Part shown: piece by piece, positions 50,344 to 59,116 of the stretch
How the letters are laid out: every line of letters begins with the position of its first letter
How positions within the stretch are numbered: the first letter of the stretch is position 1
DNA from: Oceanicaulis alexandrii DSM 11625
GTDB lineage: Bacteria; Pseudomonadota; Alphaproteobacteria; Caulobacterales; Maricaulaceae
Direction: 5' to 3'
NCBI RefSeq assembly: GCF_000420265.1
Contig: NZ_ATUP01000001.1
Location: 2,108,001-2,172,000, forward strand
Length of the DNA: 64,000 bases
Program-made: the position numbers and the translations under genes
Notes under the pieces: generated by a model
The model's database searches: none
The model's input: only the letters and a program-made list of their open reading frames with translations
What the model was told of the DNA's origin: nothing

Positions 50344-52764
50344 ATGAAAAAGATTTTGGGCGCCGTATCATTAGCTGCGCTGACGGCTGCGACGGCTTAC
50401 GCACAATCCGCTGACACTGACGACACCATCGTGGTGGTGGGAACCCGGTCCGAGGGCCGGACCGCGCTTCAAACCACAGCGCCTGTAGACGTGGTGGATG
50501 TCAGCGCGCTTGAAAACACCGGGATCACCGAACTCAACGCGGCGCTGGCGTACAGCTTGCCGTCGTTCAACTTCCCAAGCCCCTCCATCACCGACGGTAC
50601 TGACCATGTGCGCCCGGCGACCTTGCGCGGCCTGGGGCCGGACCAGACGCTGGTCCTGGTCAATTCGCGCCGTCGTCACGCCTCGGCCCTGGTCAATCTG
50701 GGCGGTTCGGTCGGGCGTGGTTCCGCCGCTGTGGACCTCAACACCATACCCACCGCCGCGATCGGCCAGGTGCAGGTGCTGCGGGACGGCGCTTCGGCGC
50801 AATATGGCTCTGACGCCATCGCCGGGGTGATCGATGTTCAACTGCGTGAGGCCAGCGAAGGCGGGCAGGTCAGCGCCACTTATGGCCGTTACGCCACGGA
50901 CATTCCGCTGACCACGGGCGAGCGCACCGCCAGCGATGGCGAAACCGTCAACCTTTCGGGCTGGGTGGGGCTGCCGCTCGGCGCAGACGGGTTCCTGACC
51001 TTGTCGGCGGAATATCTTGATCGCGCGCCCACCAACCGCGCCGGCCCCGATCCGCGCCAGCAATATCCCAGCCTGCCTGGCGGCGGGCTCGACCCGCGTG
51101 AGCAGACTTTTGATCGCATCAATCACCGCTTTGGCCTGGCGGACGCGGAAGCGTTCTCTTTCTTCGCCAATGCAGGCCTGCCGATCAATGCAACGACCGA
51201 GCTTTACGGCTGGGCGGGCTATCAGTCCCGAGAAGGCGAGGCGGCCGGCTTTTATCGCCGCGCTCAGGACAGCCGCAATGTGCTGGCGATCTATCCGGAC
51301 GGCTTCCTGCCGTTGATCACCACCGATATCGAGGACTTCTCAGCTGTGGGCGGCGCGCGCGGCGTTATTGGCGGCTGGGATTGGGACGCGTCCCTGGGCT
51401 ATGGCCGCAACGAGCTGGCCTATGGCGTGGAGAATTCGCTCAATACGTCCCTGGGCGCATCCAGCCCGACGTCGTTTGACGCCGGTTCGCTGATCTATGA
51501 CCAGATCACCGGCAATCTCGATTTCGTCCGCTCTTATGATCTGGATGGATTCGCCGGCCCGCTCTCGGTGGCGTTTGGCGCTGAATACCGCCTTGAAGGC
51601 TATGAAATCCAAGCGGGCGAGGAAGCCAGCTATATCACGGGCGATCCGACCAAAGCGGGCGGCAGCCAGGTCTTTCCAGGCTTCCAGCCGGGCAATGAGG
51701 TCGATGAAGACCGCGATTCCTTTGGCGTCTATCTCGATCTCGAAGCTGATGTCACGGACCGGCTCTTGCTGACAGGCGCCGTGCGGGCGGAGACCTATTC
51801 AGACTTCGGCGAGACCGTGACGGGCCGCGTGTCCGCACGCTATGAGCTGAGCGAGACTGTCGCCCTTCGTGGCGCGATTTCCAACGGCTTCCGGGCGCCG
51901 TCGCTGCAGCAGGCCTATTTCACGTCCACTTCGACCGTCTTTGTTGGGACGCCGCCCACGCCTGTTGAAGTGGGGACCTTCCCCGCTGACAGCGCCGTCG
52001 CTGCTGCGCTGGGCGGGGAACCGCTCGATGCTGAAGAGTCGATGAACTATTCGGGCGGCGTCGTCTTCACCCAGGGCGCTTTCAGCCTGACCGTGGACGC
52101 GTACGCCATTGATATCGACAACCGCATCGTCCTGTCTGAGAACCTTTCGGGCGCGACGGTGGAGAGCCTCCTGCAGGCGGCGGGCGTCAACGGCGTGACC
52201 CGTGCGCGCTTCTTCATCAACGGGGTCGAGACCGAGACGCGCGGCGTCGATGTGGTGGCGACCTATGGCGTGGACACCGAGCGGTTCGGTGATTTCAACT
52301 TCACTCTGGGCTATAACCGCAACGACACCGAGGTCACCCAGGCGCCAAGCTCTGAAGTGCTTCCGGGCGTGACCTTGTTCGCGCGTCGGGAAATCGCGCG
52401 CTTTGAAGAGGGCCAGCCGGACGACAAGCTGATCGGTTCGGTCAACTGGACCCGCGGCGCCTTTGGCGGCGTGCTGCGCGCTACCCGCTTCGGCGAGACG
52501 GTCGATCCGGGCTCGGCGGCGGATGGATCGGGTGATGAAGTGCTGGATCCCAAGACCATTGTGGACGCGGAATTCTCTGCAGATGTCTTTGAAGGCCTGA
52601 CCGTGTCCTTCGGGGCGAACAATCTGTTTGACGAGTATCCCGACGCGACGTCGCTTGATCCCAATCTGGCGGGGACGTTCTCGGACATCTTCCCGTTCTC
52701 CGGCTTCAGCCCGTTCGGCTTCTCGGGACGCTATGTCTACGGGCGCATTCGCTACGCCTGGTAA
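50344..52764 (+). CDS. TonB-dependent outer membrane receptor
   Basis: This 806-residue protein has a signal peptide cleaved after AYA (about residue 20) and a TonB-box-like DTIVVVGTRSE. The plug domain has ITELNAALAYSLPSFNFPSPS, ATLRGLGPDQTLVLVNSRRR and QVQVLRDGASAQYGSDAIAG, a style common to marine and Caulobacter-type receptors. The barrel ends GRIRYAW with a terminal aromatic residue. It is divergent from the LysR gene and followed by its own terminator and a P1-family peptidase, so its cargo may be a peptide or amino-acid derivative; this is inferred from context only. Confidence 0.92.
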   Translation: MKKILGAVSLAALTAATAYAQSADTDDTIVVVGTRSEGRTALQTTAPVDVVDVSALENTGITELNAALAYSLPSFNFPSPSITDGTDHVRPATLRGLGPDQTLVLVNSRRRHASALVNLGGSVGRGSAAVDLNTIPTAAIGQVQVLRDGASAQYGSDAIAGVIDVQLREASEGGQVSATYGRYATDIPLTTGERTASDGETVNLSGWVGLPLGADGFLTLSAEYLDRAPTNRAGPDPRQQYPSLPGGGLDPREQTFDRINHRFGLADAEAFSFFANAGLPINATTELYGWAGYQSREGEAAGFYRRAQDSRNVLAIYPDGFLPLITTDIEDFSAVGGARGVIGGWDWDASLGYGRNELAYGVENSLNTSLGASSPTSFDAGSLIYDQITGNLDFVRSYDLDGFAGPLSVAFGAEYRLEGYEIQAGEEASYITGDPTKAGGSQVFPGFQPGNEVDEDRDSFGVYLDLEADVTDRLLLTGAVRAETYSDFGETVTGRVSARYELSETVALRGAISNGFRAPSLQQAYFTSTSTVFVGTPPTPVEVGTFPADSAVAAALGGEPLDAEESMNYSGGVVFTQGAFSLTVDAYAIDIDNRIVLSENLSGATVESLLQAAGVNGVTRARFFINGVETETRGVDVVATYGVDTERFGDFNFTLGYNRNDTEVTQAPSSEVLPGVTLFARREIARFEEGQPDDKLIGSVNWTRGAFGGVLRATRFGETVDPGSAADGSGDEVLDPKTIVDAEFSADVFEGLTVSFGANNLFDEYPDATSLDPNLAGTFSDIFPFSGFSPFGFSGRYVYGRIRYAW

Positions 52765-52784
52765 GCGCACGCCTGTTTGTGACC

Positions 52785-52824
52785 ACGACCCTCGTCAGAG
52801 TGCTCTGGCGGGGGTCGTTTTTTA
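52785..52824 (+). terminator. Intrinsic terminator after the receptor
   Basis: A stem of about 16 bp with two G-U pairs spans 52785-52818, and runs into seven T. It lies 20 bp after the receptor stop and before the peptidase gene, so the two may be separate transcripts with read-through. Confidence 0.85.
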
Positions 52825-52870
52825 TCGCGGCGCCGCTAGTCTTTGCGCGCCTGACATGAAGGAGTGCGCC

Positions 52871-53854
52871 ATGGCCCGTCCCGGCCCGAAGAATGACATC
52901 ACCGACATCGCCGGCCTGCGCGTGGGCCAGGTCGAGGATGAGGCCGTCAATACAGGTGTGACGGTGGTGGTCTGCGACGCGCCCGCGATCGCCAGTGTGG
53001 ACGTGGCGGGCGGGGGGCCGGGAACCCGTGAAACCGATGCGCTGGCGTCGGGGCGTCTGGTGGAACGTGTGGATGCGGTGTGCCTGTCGGGCGGATCCGC
53101 CTTCGGCCTGGCGGCGGCGGACGGGGTGTCGGCCGAGCTTTGCAAGGATGGCCGGGGTTTCGCCCTGATGGAGATGGAGGGCGTGCCGCCGACGCCGATC
53201 GTGCCCGCCGCAATCCTTTATGATCTCGCCAATGGTGGGGACAAGTCCTGGAGCAATGCGCCCCCGTACGCCGGGCTTGGGGCCGCCGCGTATCGCATGG
53301 CGGGCGAGGAGCCATTGCGCCAGGGGAGGGCGGGTGCGGGATATGGCGCGCAAGCCGGCGCGCATCCGGGCGGGACCGGGTCGGCCAGTATTGTAACCGA
53401 GGACGGCATCACCGTCGCAGCCCTGGCCTGCGTGAACTGTTTCGGCTCTGTCTACATGCCGGGCAGTGAGGCGTTCTGGGCCTGGCCCTACGAGATCGAC
53501 GGTGAGTTCGGCGGTAAGCGTCCGGCCCCGGATTACCGGATGGAGCCCGGCGAGTGGGGCGCGGCGAAGCTGGATGGACGGCCGTTGGGGAATACGACAA
53601 TTGCTGTTGTCGCGACGGACGCGCGCCTGACCAAGGATCAGGCACAACGTCTGGCTGTGATGGCGCAAGACGGACTGGCGCGAGCGATTCGTCCTGTACA
53701 TGCCCCGTTCGACGGTGATGTGGTTTTTGCTCTGTCGACCGAACGCCGGGATTTGCCCGAGCCGTCAGCCTATACACTGACTCGGTTGGGAAATCTGGCA
53801 GCCGATTGCTTAACGCGTTCAATCGCCCGTGCGGTGCATCAAGCACGACCTTGA
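52871..53854 (+). CDS. P1-family peptidase (DmpA/NylC-like)
   Basis: This 327-residue protein is a P1 (S58-type) Ntn hydrolase, which makes itself active by self-cleavage. The N-terminal part begins NDITDIAGLRVGQVEDEAVN, typical of the family; CLSGGSAFGLAAADGV follows. Cleavage is expected between Asn241 and Thr242 in LGNTTIAVVATDA, where Thr becomes the nucleophile, as in NylC; DmpA-type members have Ser there. These enzymes cleave N-terminal D- or beta-amino acids or cyclic oligoamides. I chose the ATG at 52871 with AAGGAG upstream; a start at 52856 would add five residues. It follows the TonB-dependent receptor. Confidence 0.88.
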   Translation: MARPGPKNDITDIAGLRVGQVEDEAVNTGVTVVVCDAPAIASVDVAGGGPGTRETDALASGRLVERVDAVCLSGGSAFGLAAADGVSAELCKDGRGFALMEMEGVPPTPIVPAAILYDLANGGDKSWSNAPPYAGLGAAAYRMAGEEPLRQGRAGAGYGAQAGAHPGGTGSASIVTEDGITVAALACVNCFGSVYMPGSEAFWAWPYEIDGEFGGKRPAPDYRMEPGEWGAAKLDGRPLGNTTIAVVATDARLTKDQAQRLAVMAQDGLARAIRPVHAPFDGDVVFALSTERRDLPEPSAYTLTRLGNLAADCLTRSIARAVHQARP

Positions 53855-54024
53855 TGAATGCGACAATAACTCCCCAACTAAAAAAGCATTTCTGTATACA
53901 TTTGTTTTTTATAGGGCTTTCCCCCAATTCCCCTGAGTGGGGAACACTCGATTAAGAGGCTGTTCACGGCTTTGCTCCATCCCTGCAGTGAATGAGTTCA
54001 CTATACTTGTGTTGGGGTTTGAGA

Positions 54025-54528
54025 ATGATCCGCATTTTAAGTGCAGCCGGCCTGGCCCTGCTGCTGAGCAGCGCGGCCACCGCGCAAACAACCGAGCGCG
54101 ACCTGGCTGTGGTCGGTCGAGCGCTCAGCTTCCTTGAGGGCGCGTCCGGTTCTGACCGGACCGTCGCTATCGTGTTTGATCCGGCGAGCCAGGCGGAAGC
54201 CGAAGCACTGAACGCGGCCATGGCGGGCGGTCTCAGCGCAGGCCGCGTGACCCTGAACGGTCAGCTTGTCCCGCTGGGCCAGGCGGTCAGCGGCGTACAT
54301 GCCGCCATGTTCGTCGGGGGCGCAGCCTCTGACGCGGGCGCCGTGCAAGCGGCCACCTCTGCCGGCGTGATGACAGTCTCCACAGACATGGCCTGCGTGC
54401 AGGCCGGCAATTGCGTGATGGGCGTCCAGAGCGAGCCCTCCGTGCGCATTGTGGTGAACAACGCGGCTGCAAGCTCAGCCTCTGTCAGCTTCTCCACCGC
54501 TTTCGCCATGATGGTCGAAGAAATCTAA
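54025..54528 (+). CDS. Small periplasmic YfiR-like protein
   Basis: This 167-residue protein has a signal peptide (cleaved after TAQ, residue ~21) and a single ~140-residue domain. Segments VAIVFDPASQAEAEAL, VSGVHAAMFVGGAASDAG, GVMTVSTDMACVQAGNCVMGV and VRIVVNNAAASSASVSFSTAFA resemble the C-terminal half of YfiR-family proteins (DUF4154), where a Cys pair and a VN..A..A strand occur. YfiR in Pseudomonas is a periplasmic repressor of a membrane signalling enzyme. The match is from memory and partial. It lies 25 bp upstream of a short TonB-dependent receptor and in line with an MCP. I chose the ATG at 54025 because it starts a clear signal peptide. Confidence 0.6.
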   Translation: MIRILSAAGLALLLSSAATAQTTERDLAVVGRALSFLEGASGSDRTVAIVFDPASQAEAEALNAAMAGGLSAGRVTLNGQLVPLGQAVSGVHAAMFVGGAASDAGAVQAATSAGVMTVSTDMACVQAGNCVMGVQSEPSVRIVVNNAAASSASVSFSTAFAMMVEEI

Positions 54529-54553
54529 CGCCGCCTCCTAAGGAATCGAGACG

Positions 54554-56551
54554 ATGAAAAATACCCTGCTTTATTCCGCGGCGGCGCTGATCGCGACCTC
54601 CGCAGCCGCCAACGCCCAGTCCATCGACTATCAGGTGATGGGCGACATGTTCGGCGAGCCGGTGACTACCGGCGCTACCGGTGCGCCGCAGCGCTCCACC
54701 GAAGTGCCCGCAACGATGATCATCATCACCCAGGATGATATCGCCAGTGCGCCGGAATACGACCTCCCCGGCATTCTGCGCCATTACAGCGGCGTGGATG
54801 TGGCCCGGTTCTCCATGGGCCAGGGCGAAGTGGGCATCCGCTCCGCCGCCACGCCCTACACCCCGCGCCTTCTGGTGCTGGTGAACGGCCGCGAAGTCTA
54901 TCTCGACAGCTATGGCTACACCGCCTGGTCGACCCTGCCGGTGACCTTGGAAGAGATCCAGCAGATCGAAGTGGTCAAAGGGCCCCAGTCGGCGCTTTAC
55001 GGCTTTAATGCCGTGGCCGGCGTCATCAACATCATCACCCGCAACCCCGCCTATGGCGATTACGCCAACGCAACGGCGGAAGTGGGGACCAACGGCTACC
55101 AGCAATATCGCCTGTCTGGCGGTCGCGCGCTCAATGACCAGATCGCTCTGCGCTTCAGCTATGGCCGTACGGATGCTCGCGACTTTGACGTTGAGCCGGA
55201 CGCGATCGAAGCCAACACCCTGCGCGCCGCCAACCCTGACTTCGAGCGTGAACATTTCGCACTCGGCGGTACGGTTCAGTTCACCGGTAAAGTGGGCCTG
55301 ACCTTTGAATACACCCAGTCCGAAGCCGAAGTGCTCGAACTGACTTCGATTTATTCGTCCGCCGCTAACGCATATGACCTGACTTCATATCAGGCCGAAT
55401 TCGGCGCTGACACGGACTTTGGCTACATCACGCTCAGCGCGTATCGCAATGATTCCGAGATTGCCTACAGCTTTGGCGATCTTGAAGGCGAACTGACTTC
55501 GTTCAAGCTGCAGGATCTGATCAAGATCGGTACGAATGATACGGTCCGCGTAGCGGTCGAATTCCGCACCGCCCAGACTGCATCCTTCCCGGATACGACG
55601 GCCGGTGATCTGAACTATGAAACCCTGGCGTTCTCGGGCATGTGGAACCACAAGTTCTCCAGCTCGCTCGAGACCACTCTGGCGGTTCGCTATGACATGG
55701 TGGACTGGAGCCGTGACGGCTCGCCGAACCCGGCGCTCTATCCGTATACCCAGGCTGACTTTGACGTCAGCATCGAAGAGTTCAGCTATAACGCGGCTCT
55801 GGTCTACACGCCGGAATTCGGCGGCACGGTTCGCCTCTCCGCCGCCCGCGGCATTCAGGCGCCAACCATGTTCGACATGGGCTTCCTGCTGCCGGTTGGC
55901 ACTGCGGTCCTGATCGGCGATCCGTCGATCCAGCCGGCGATCGTGGACAATCTGGAAGTCGCGTATGATCGCACCTTGTCCAATGGCGTTCAGCTGCGCT
56001 CGGCGCTGTTCTGGCAAAACACCGACGATGTGAAATCGTCCTTGGGTGGTGCGCCGACAGTGTTCCCGCCTAATGCACCGCTTCCGGCCTATGTGTTCGG
56101 AAACCGGGGTGAAAGCCAGCTCTGGGGCTTTGAAGGCTCGCTCGCGGGCATGATCGGCGAGAGCGTGAACTGGGACGTCAACTACACCTACAAGTCTGTT
56201 GAAGATGATCTGACGCCGTTCCCGACGACGACGTTGTTGGACTTTGAAGGCGTGACGCCCGAGCATACTTTCAACGCCCATGTGGGCTGGACGGGCGGCA
56301 AGCTGAGCCTGGACGGCTACATGAATTATGTGTCGGAAACGACCATGCCGTTCCAGCCGGTTTTCGGCCTGGTGTCATCGCGTGAGATCGATGGTCATGT
56401 GTCCTTCTCTGGCCGCGCCAGCTACGCCCTCACCGACAATCTGGACCTGTCGGTGACAGCCCAGAACGTCAACTTCGATGATGGCGAGCTGACCACCCCG
56501 GTTTATGAGACCGAGGCGCGGTACTGGGTGAGCCTGCGGGCGAACTTCTAA
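54554..56551 (+). CDS. Short TonB-dependent receptor
   Basis: This 665-residue receptor has a signal peptide cleaved after ANA (about residue 21) and a plug with EYDLPGILRHYSGVDVARFS and IRSAATPYTPRLLVLVNGRE, then QQIEVVKGPQSALYGFNAVAGVINIITRNPA, a style common in short receptors found beside YfiR proteins. The barrel ends YWVSLRANF. It starts 25 bp after the YfiR-like gene (AAGGAA upstream), so the two are co-transcribed. An MCP follows 136 bp later. Its cargo is unknown; the pairing suggests it may sense rather than only import a ligand. Confidence 0.9.
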   Translation: MKNTLLYSAAALIATSAAANAQSIDYQVMGDMFGEPVTTGATGAPQRSTEVPATMIIITQDDIASAPEYDLPGILRHYSGVDVARFSMGQGEVGIRSAATPYTPRLLVLVNGREVYLDSYGYTAWSTLPVTLEEIQQIEVVKGPQSALYGFNAVAGVINIITRNPAYGDYANATAEVGTNGYQQYRLSGGRALNDQIALRFSYGRTDARDFDVEPDAIEANTLRAANPDFEREHFALGGTVQFTGKVGLTFEYTQSEAEVLELTSIYSSAANAYDLTSYQAEFGADTDFGYITLSAYRNDSEIAYSFGDLEGELTSFKLQDLIKIGTNDTVRVAVEFRTAQTASFPDTTAGDLNYETLAFSGMWNHKFSSSLETTLAVRYDMVDWSRDGSPNPALYPYTQADFDVSIEEFSYNAALVYTPEFGGTVRLSAARGIQAPTMFDMGFLLPVGTAVLIGDPSIQPAIVDNLEVAYDRTLSNGVQLRSALFWQNTDDVKSSLGGAPTVFPPNAPLPAYVFGNRGESQLWGFEGSLAGMIGESVNWDVNYTYKSVEDDLTPFPTTTLLDFEGVTPEHTFNAHVGWTGGKLSLDGYMNYVSETTMPFQPVFGLVSSREIDGHVSFSGRASYALTDNLDLSVTAQNVNFDDGELTTPVYETEARYWVSLRANF

Positions 56552-56687
56552 AAGGCCTGATTGTATCGCCGCCTCGTCTGTGACGGGGCGGCGATGCCGC
56601 AACGAGCATCCATAACCTATTAAACTATCAGGCTTAGGTTGGTGATAACCATATGCTCGCGCTGGGATTACAAGGGGTCGCGCTATC

Positions 56688-58382
56688 ATGTTCAAGCGTC
56701 TGAGATTTAATGACTGGCCATTTTCGCTCAAGTTTGGCGTCGCGCCGGCTCTGGCGGTTCTGGCCTTGATCGGCATCGCCCTGATGGGCGGGTTCGCCCT
56801 CAACGGGGTGGCCAAAAGCCAGGAAGAAACCGTCCAGCGCCTGACGGGCGTCATTGCGCTCGATTCCCTGAGAACTGAAACCGAATCCCTGAACGCTGAT
56901 GTCTACCAGACGCTGACCGCTGTCGCAGCGGGGCAGTCGGTGGACGTATTCGCCGCTTTTGACGGCTATATCGCCCGCGTGGGCGAGCTGCGGGAAAGCT
57001 TCGCCCTGATGGGCGCCGAAGCCGGCCCGGAGAGTCAGGCCGTCTTCGCCAATCTTGACGAACAGCTGGAGCTTTACGCCGGCGGCCTTGAGGTCGTGGG
57101 CTCCATGCTGGAAATGGATTTCGCCAGCGCCGTCGGTTTTGTCGAGCCGTTTGATGAAGTGTTCGCGCAAATGAACGCGGATATCGTCAATCTGAGTGAA
57201 ACCGCAGTCGCCGAGGCCCAGGCGGGCGCGGACGCCGCGAAGGCGTCTGCCGCTCAGACCAAATGGATGTTCGCCATTGTCACCCTGCTGGTGGCTCTGG
57301 GTCTGACTGGGGTCGCCTTCGGCTTTGGCCGAGCGGTCAGCCAGTCGGTGAAAAAGATCGCGAACGCCACACAGAAACTGGCGGGCGGTGACTTCGCGGT
57401 CGAAGTGGCCTCTCTCAAGCGCGCAGACGAACTCGGTTCGATCGTTGAATCGCTTGAGACCTTCCGCAATAGCGGCCAGGAAGCCTTCAAGCTGCAAGAA
57501 GAGCGTCAACGCGCAACTGAGGCCGAGGCTGAACGCGCCCGCAAGATTGAAACCCTGGCGGCTGATTTTGACTCTGCCGTGGAACGCACGCTGGAAGCGG
57601 TGACCATGTCCGCCAGCGCGCTGCAGGAAACCGCTGAAGTGCTGGTTGGCGCGTCCGCCAACACCACCAGCCGCGCAGGCGAAGTGTCAGGCGCCGGCGC
57701 CGTGGCGTCCCAAGCTGTGGCCACGGTGGCCTCGGCGGCTGAAGAACTCTCCGCCTCGGTCTCCGAGATCGCGGCCCAGGTCGAACGTTCGAGCGATGTG
57801 TCGGGCCAGGCCAAGGACCGGATGGAGCGCGCTTCCTCCGAGATGACCCAACTGACCAGCGCCGCCAATGAAATCGACCAGGTGGTCAAGCTGATCTCCG
57901 ACATCGCCGAGCAGACCAATCTGCTGGCCCTGAACGCCACCATCGAGGCGGCCCGCGCCGGCGAAGCCGGCAAGGGCTTCGCTGTGGTGGCCAGTGAAGT
58001 GAAGACGCTGGCCGAACAGACCGGCCGGGCGACCGGGCAGATCTCCAATCAGATCACCCAGATCCAGTCCGCCACCGGCGCCGTGGAAAGCGCCATGGAT
58101 GAAGTGCGCGGCGTGATTGAGGAAATGTTGAACGTGGCCTCGGCCATCAATGCGGCCATTGACGAGCAGCGGGCAGCCTCTAACGAGATCGCCAGCTCGG
58201 CGCAGAGCGCAGCGTCTGAAACCCAGCGCGTCTCCGCCAATATCGAACAGGTCAGCCGCTCTGCGGACGAGACCAGTGGTCAGGCCGGCACCGTGCAGGA
58301 AACCGCCGCCACTGTCCGCCAGGAAGCGGGCGGGCTGGCCAGCCGGGTGCGCGAATTCCTCTCGGCTGTCCGCGCAGCGTAA
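56688..58382 (+). CDS. Methyl-accepting chemotaxis protein
   Basis: This 564-residue receptor has a transmembrane helix at ~20-40, a ~150-residue periplasmic helical sensor (~41-190, a 4-helix-bundle-like region rich in Ala, Glu and Leu), a second helix at ~198-218, a HAMP domain at ~220-275 and a cytoplasmic signalling coiled coil. The tip is [28 protein letters not shown] (from Glu408). No C-terminal NWETF-like CheR/CheB tether is seen. ATG at 56688 has AAGGGG upstream. It is in line with the YfiR-like and receptor genes and would feed the CheA at 4743. Confidence 0.93.
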   Translation: MFKRLRFNDWPFSLKFGVAPALAVLALIGIALMGGFALNGVAKSQEETVQRLTGVIALDSLRTETESLNADVYQTLTAVAAGQSVDVFAAFDGYIARVGELRESFALMGAEAGPESQAVFANLDEQLELYAGGLEVVGSMLEMDFASAVGFVEPFDEVFAQMNADIVNLSETAVAEAQAGADAAKASAAQTKWMFAIVTLLVALGLTGVAFGFGRAVSQSVKKIANATQKLAGGDFAVEVASLKRADELGSIVESLETFRNSGQEAFKLQEERQRATEAEAERARKIETLAADFDSAVERTLEAVTMSASALQETAEVLVGASANTTSRAGEVSGAGAVASQAVATVASAAEELSASVSEIAAQVERSSDVSGQAKDRMERASSEMTQLTSAANEIDQVVKLISDIAEQTNLLALNATIEAARAGEAGKGFAVVASEVKTLAEQTGRATGQISNQITQIQSATGAVESAMDEVRGVIEEMLNVASAINAAIDEQRAASNEIASSAQSAASETQRVSANIEQVSRSADETSGQAGTVQETAATVRQEAGGLASRVREFLSAVRAA

Positions 58383-58392
58383 GGCTTTTCAG

Positions 58393-58444
58393 CGGGCCGG
58401 TCGCAGTGAAGAGACCCCAGGTCTCAGCTGCGGCCGGCCCGTTT
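58393..58444 (+). terminator. Likely terminator after the MCP gene
   Basis: A GC-rich stem with one unpaired base each side (58393-58406 with 58428-58441) encloses a smaller GAGACC/GGTCTC hairpin. The following T-run is only three bases, so a factor-independent role is not certain. Confidence 0.5.
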
Positions 58445-58553
58445 GCAGTTAAGGTGAGAAAAGCGCAGTCAGGACGCTTGCCAAGGCCAAATCCCTTGGC
58501 TAGTTTCCGCGCCTCGCCGACAGGGACGCAACGCGCTCCCGCAAGCGACACAG

Positions 58554-58630
58554 GCGCCGGTAGCTCAGCTGGATAGAGCACCAGACTACGAATCTGGGGG
58601 TCGGGAGTTCGAATCTTCCCCGGCGCGCCA
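58554..58630 (+). tRNA. tRNA-Arg (anticodon ACG)
   Basis: A 77-nt cloverleaf fits: 7-bp acceptor stem GCGCCGG/CCGGCGC (58554-58560 with 58620-58626), D-arm with TAGCTCAGCTGG, anticodon stem CCAGA/TCTGG with loop CTACGAA, so anticodon ACG (A34, expected to be edited to inosine to read CGN), T-arm with GTTCGAATC, discriminator G and encoded CCA (58628-58630). It is flanked by the MCP and the metal-efflux genes. Confidence 0.97.
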
Positions 58631-58766
58631 TTCTTCCCAAAACCCAAATCTATAATCTTTGATCTTTCAGCTCGTCAGAAACTTGGCGGGCTCTGTTCCG
58701 TTTGTGAATGTGCAGTCTGTTCGGCCCGGCTTGCCCGCGAAGACGGTGCTGTCTAGTTTCACGATC

Positions 58767-59090
58767 ATGATGTTTCGCGCGTTCAAAATCGTGTTTGTTT
58801 CGCTGGCCCTCATCCTGCTCGGCGGACAGATCGCGTGCGCGGCTGTGGACGCGGTGACCGAGGCGGGACCCGGGCATTCCATCCATCACGCCGAAGAAGA
58901 GCATGACGCGGACGGGCCGTGCGCGGATGTGTGCGCCACGCACCATCTGGTGATTTTCCCCGATCTGGCCGTCACAGAAGCGCGCGCCGCTTTGCCGATC
59001 CGTCGGGTTTTGAAGCCTATGGCGTTCACCTCCATCCCCGCTGCGCCGCCATTTTCACCGCCCCGGAGCGTCACCGTCTTATCCGTTTGA
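58767..59090 (+). CDS. Small exported His/Cys protein, possible metal-binding (CzcI-like)
   Basis: This ~107-residue protein has a signal peptide (FKIVFVSLALILLGGQIACA) and a short His/Asp/Cys-rich stretch (HSIHHAEEEHDADGPC, then CATHHL) of the kind seen in small periplasmic metal-binding proteins next to RND metal pumps, such as CzcI. The rest is a Pro-rich tail. Start is ATG at 58767 or 58770 (MM); neither has a strong ribosome-binding site, so the N-terminus is uncertain. It is 26 bp upstream of the adaptor. The role as metal sensor or chaperone is an inference. Confidence 0.6.
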   Translation: MMFRAFKIVFVSLALILLGGQIACAAVDAVTEAGPGHSIHHAEEEHDADGPCADVCATHHLVIFPDLAVTEARAALPIRRVLKPMAFTSIPAAPPFSPPRSVTVLSV

Positions 59091-59116
59091 AGACGCACTG
59101 ACCTCCAGGGACTGAC

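Noticed and set aside
58554-58630. tRNA-Arg as an integration site
   Set aside because: No integrase gene and no second copy of the tRNA 3' end were seen downstream, and the following genes look native.
58252-58647. Minus-strand ORF ending in a KIRTPDPQIRSLVLYPAELPA-type peptide
   Set aside because: It is antisense to the tRNA-Arg gene; this peptide is a well-known false protein made by translating the complement of a tRNA.
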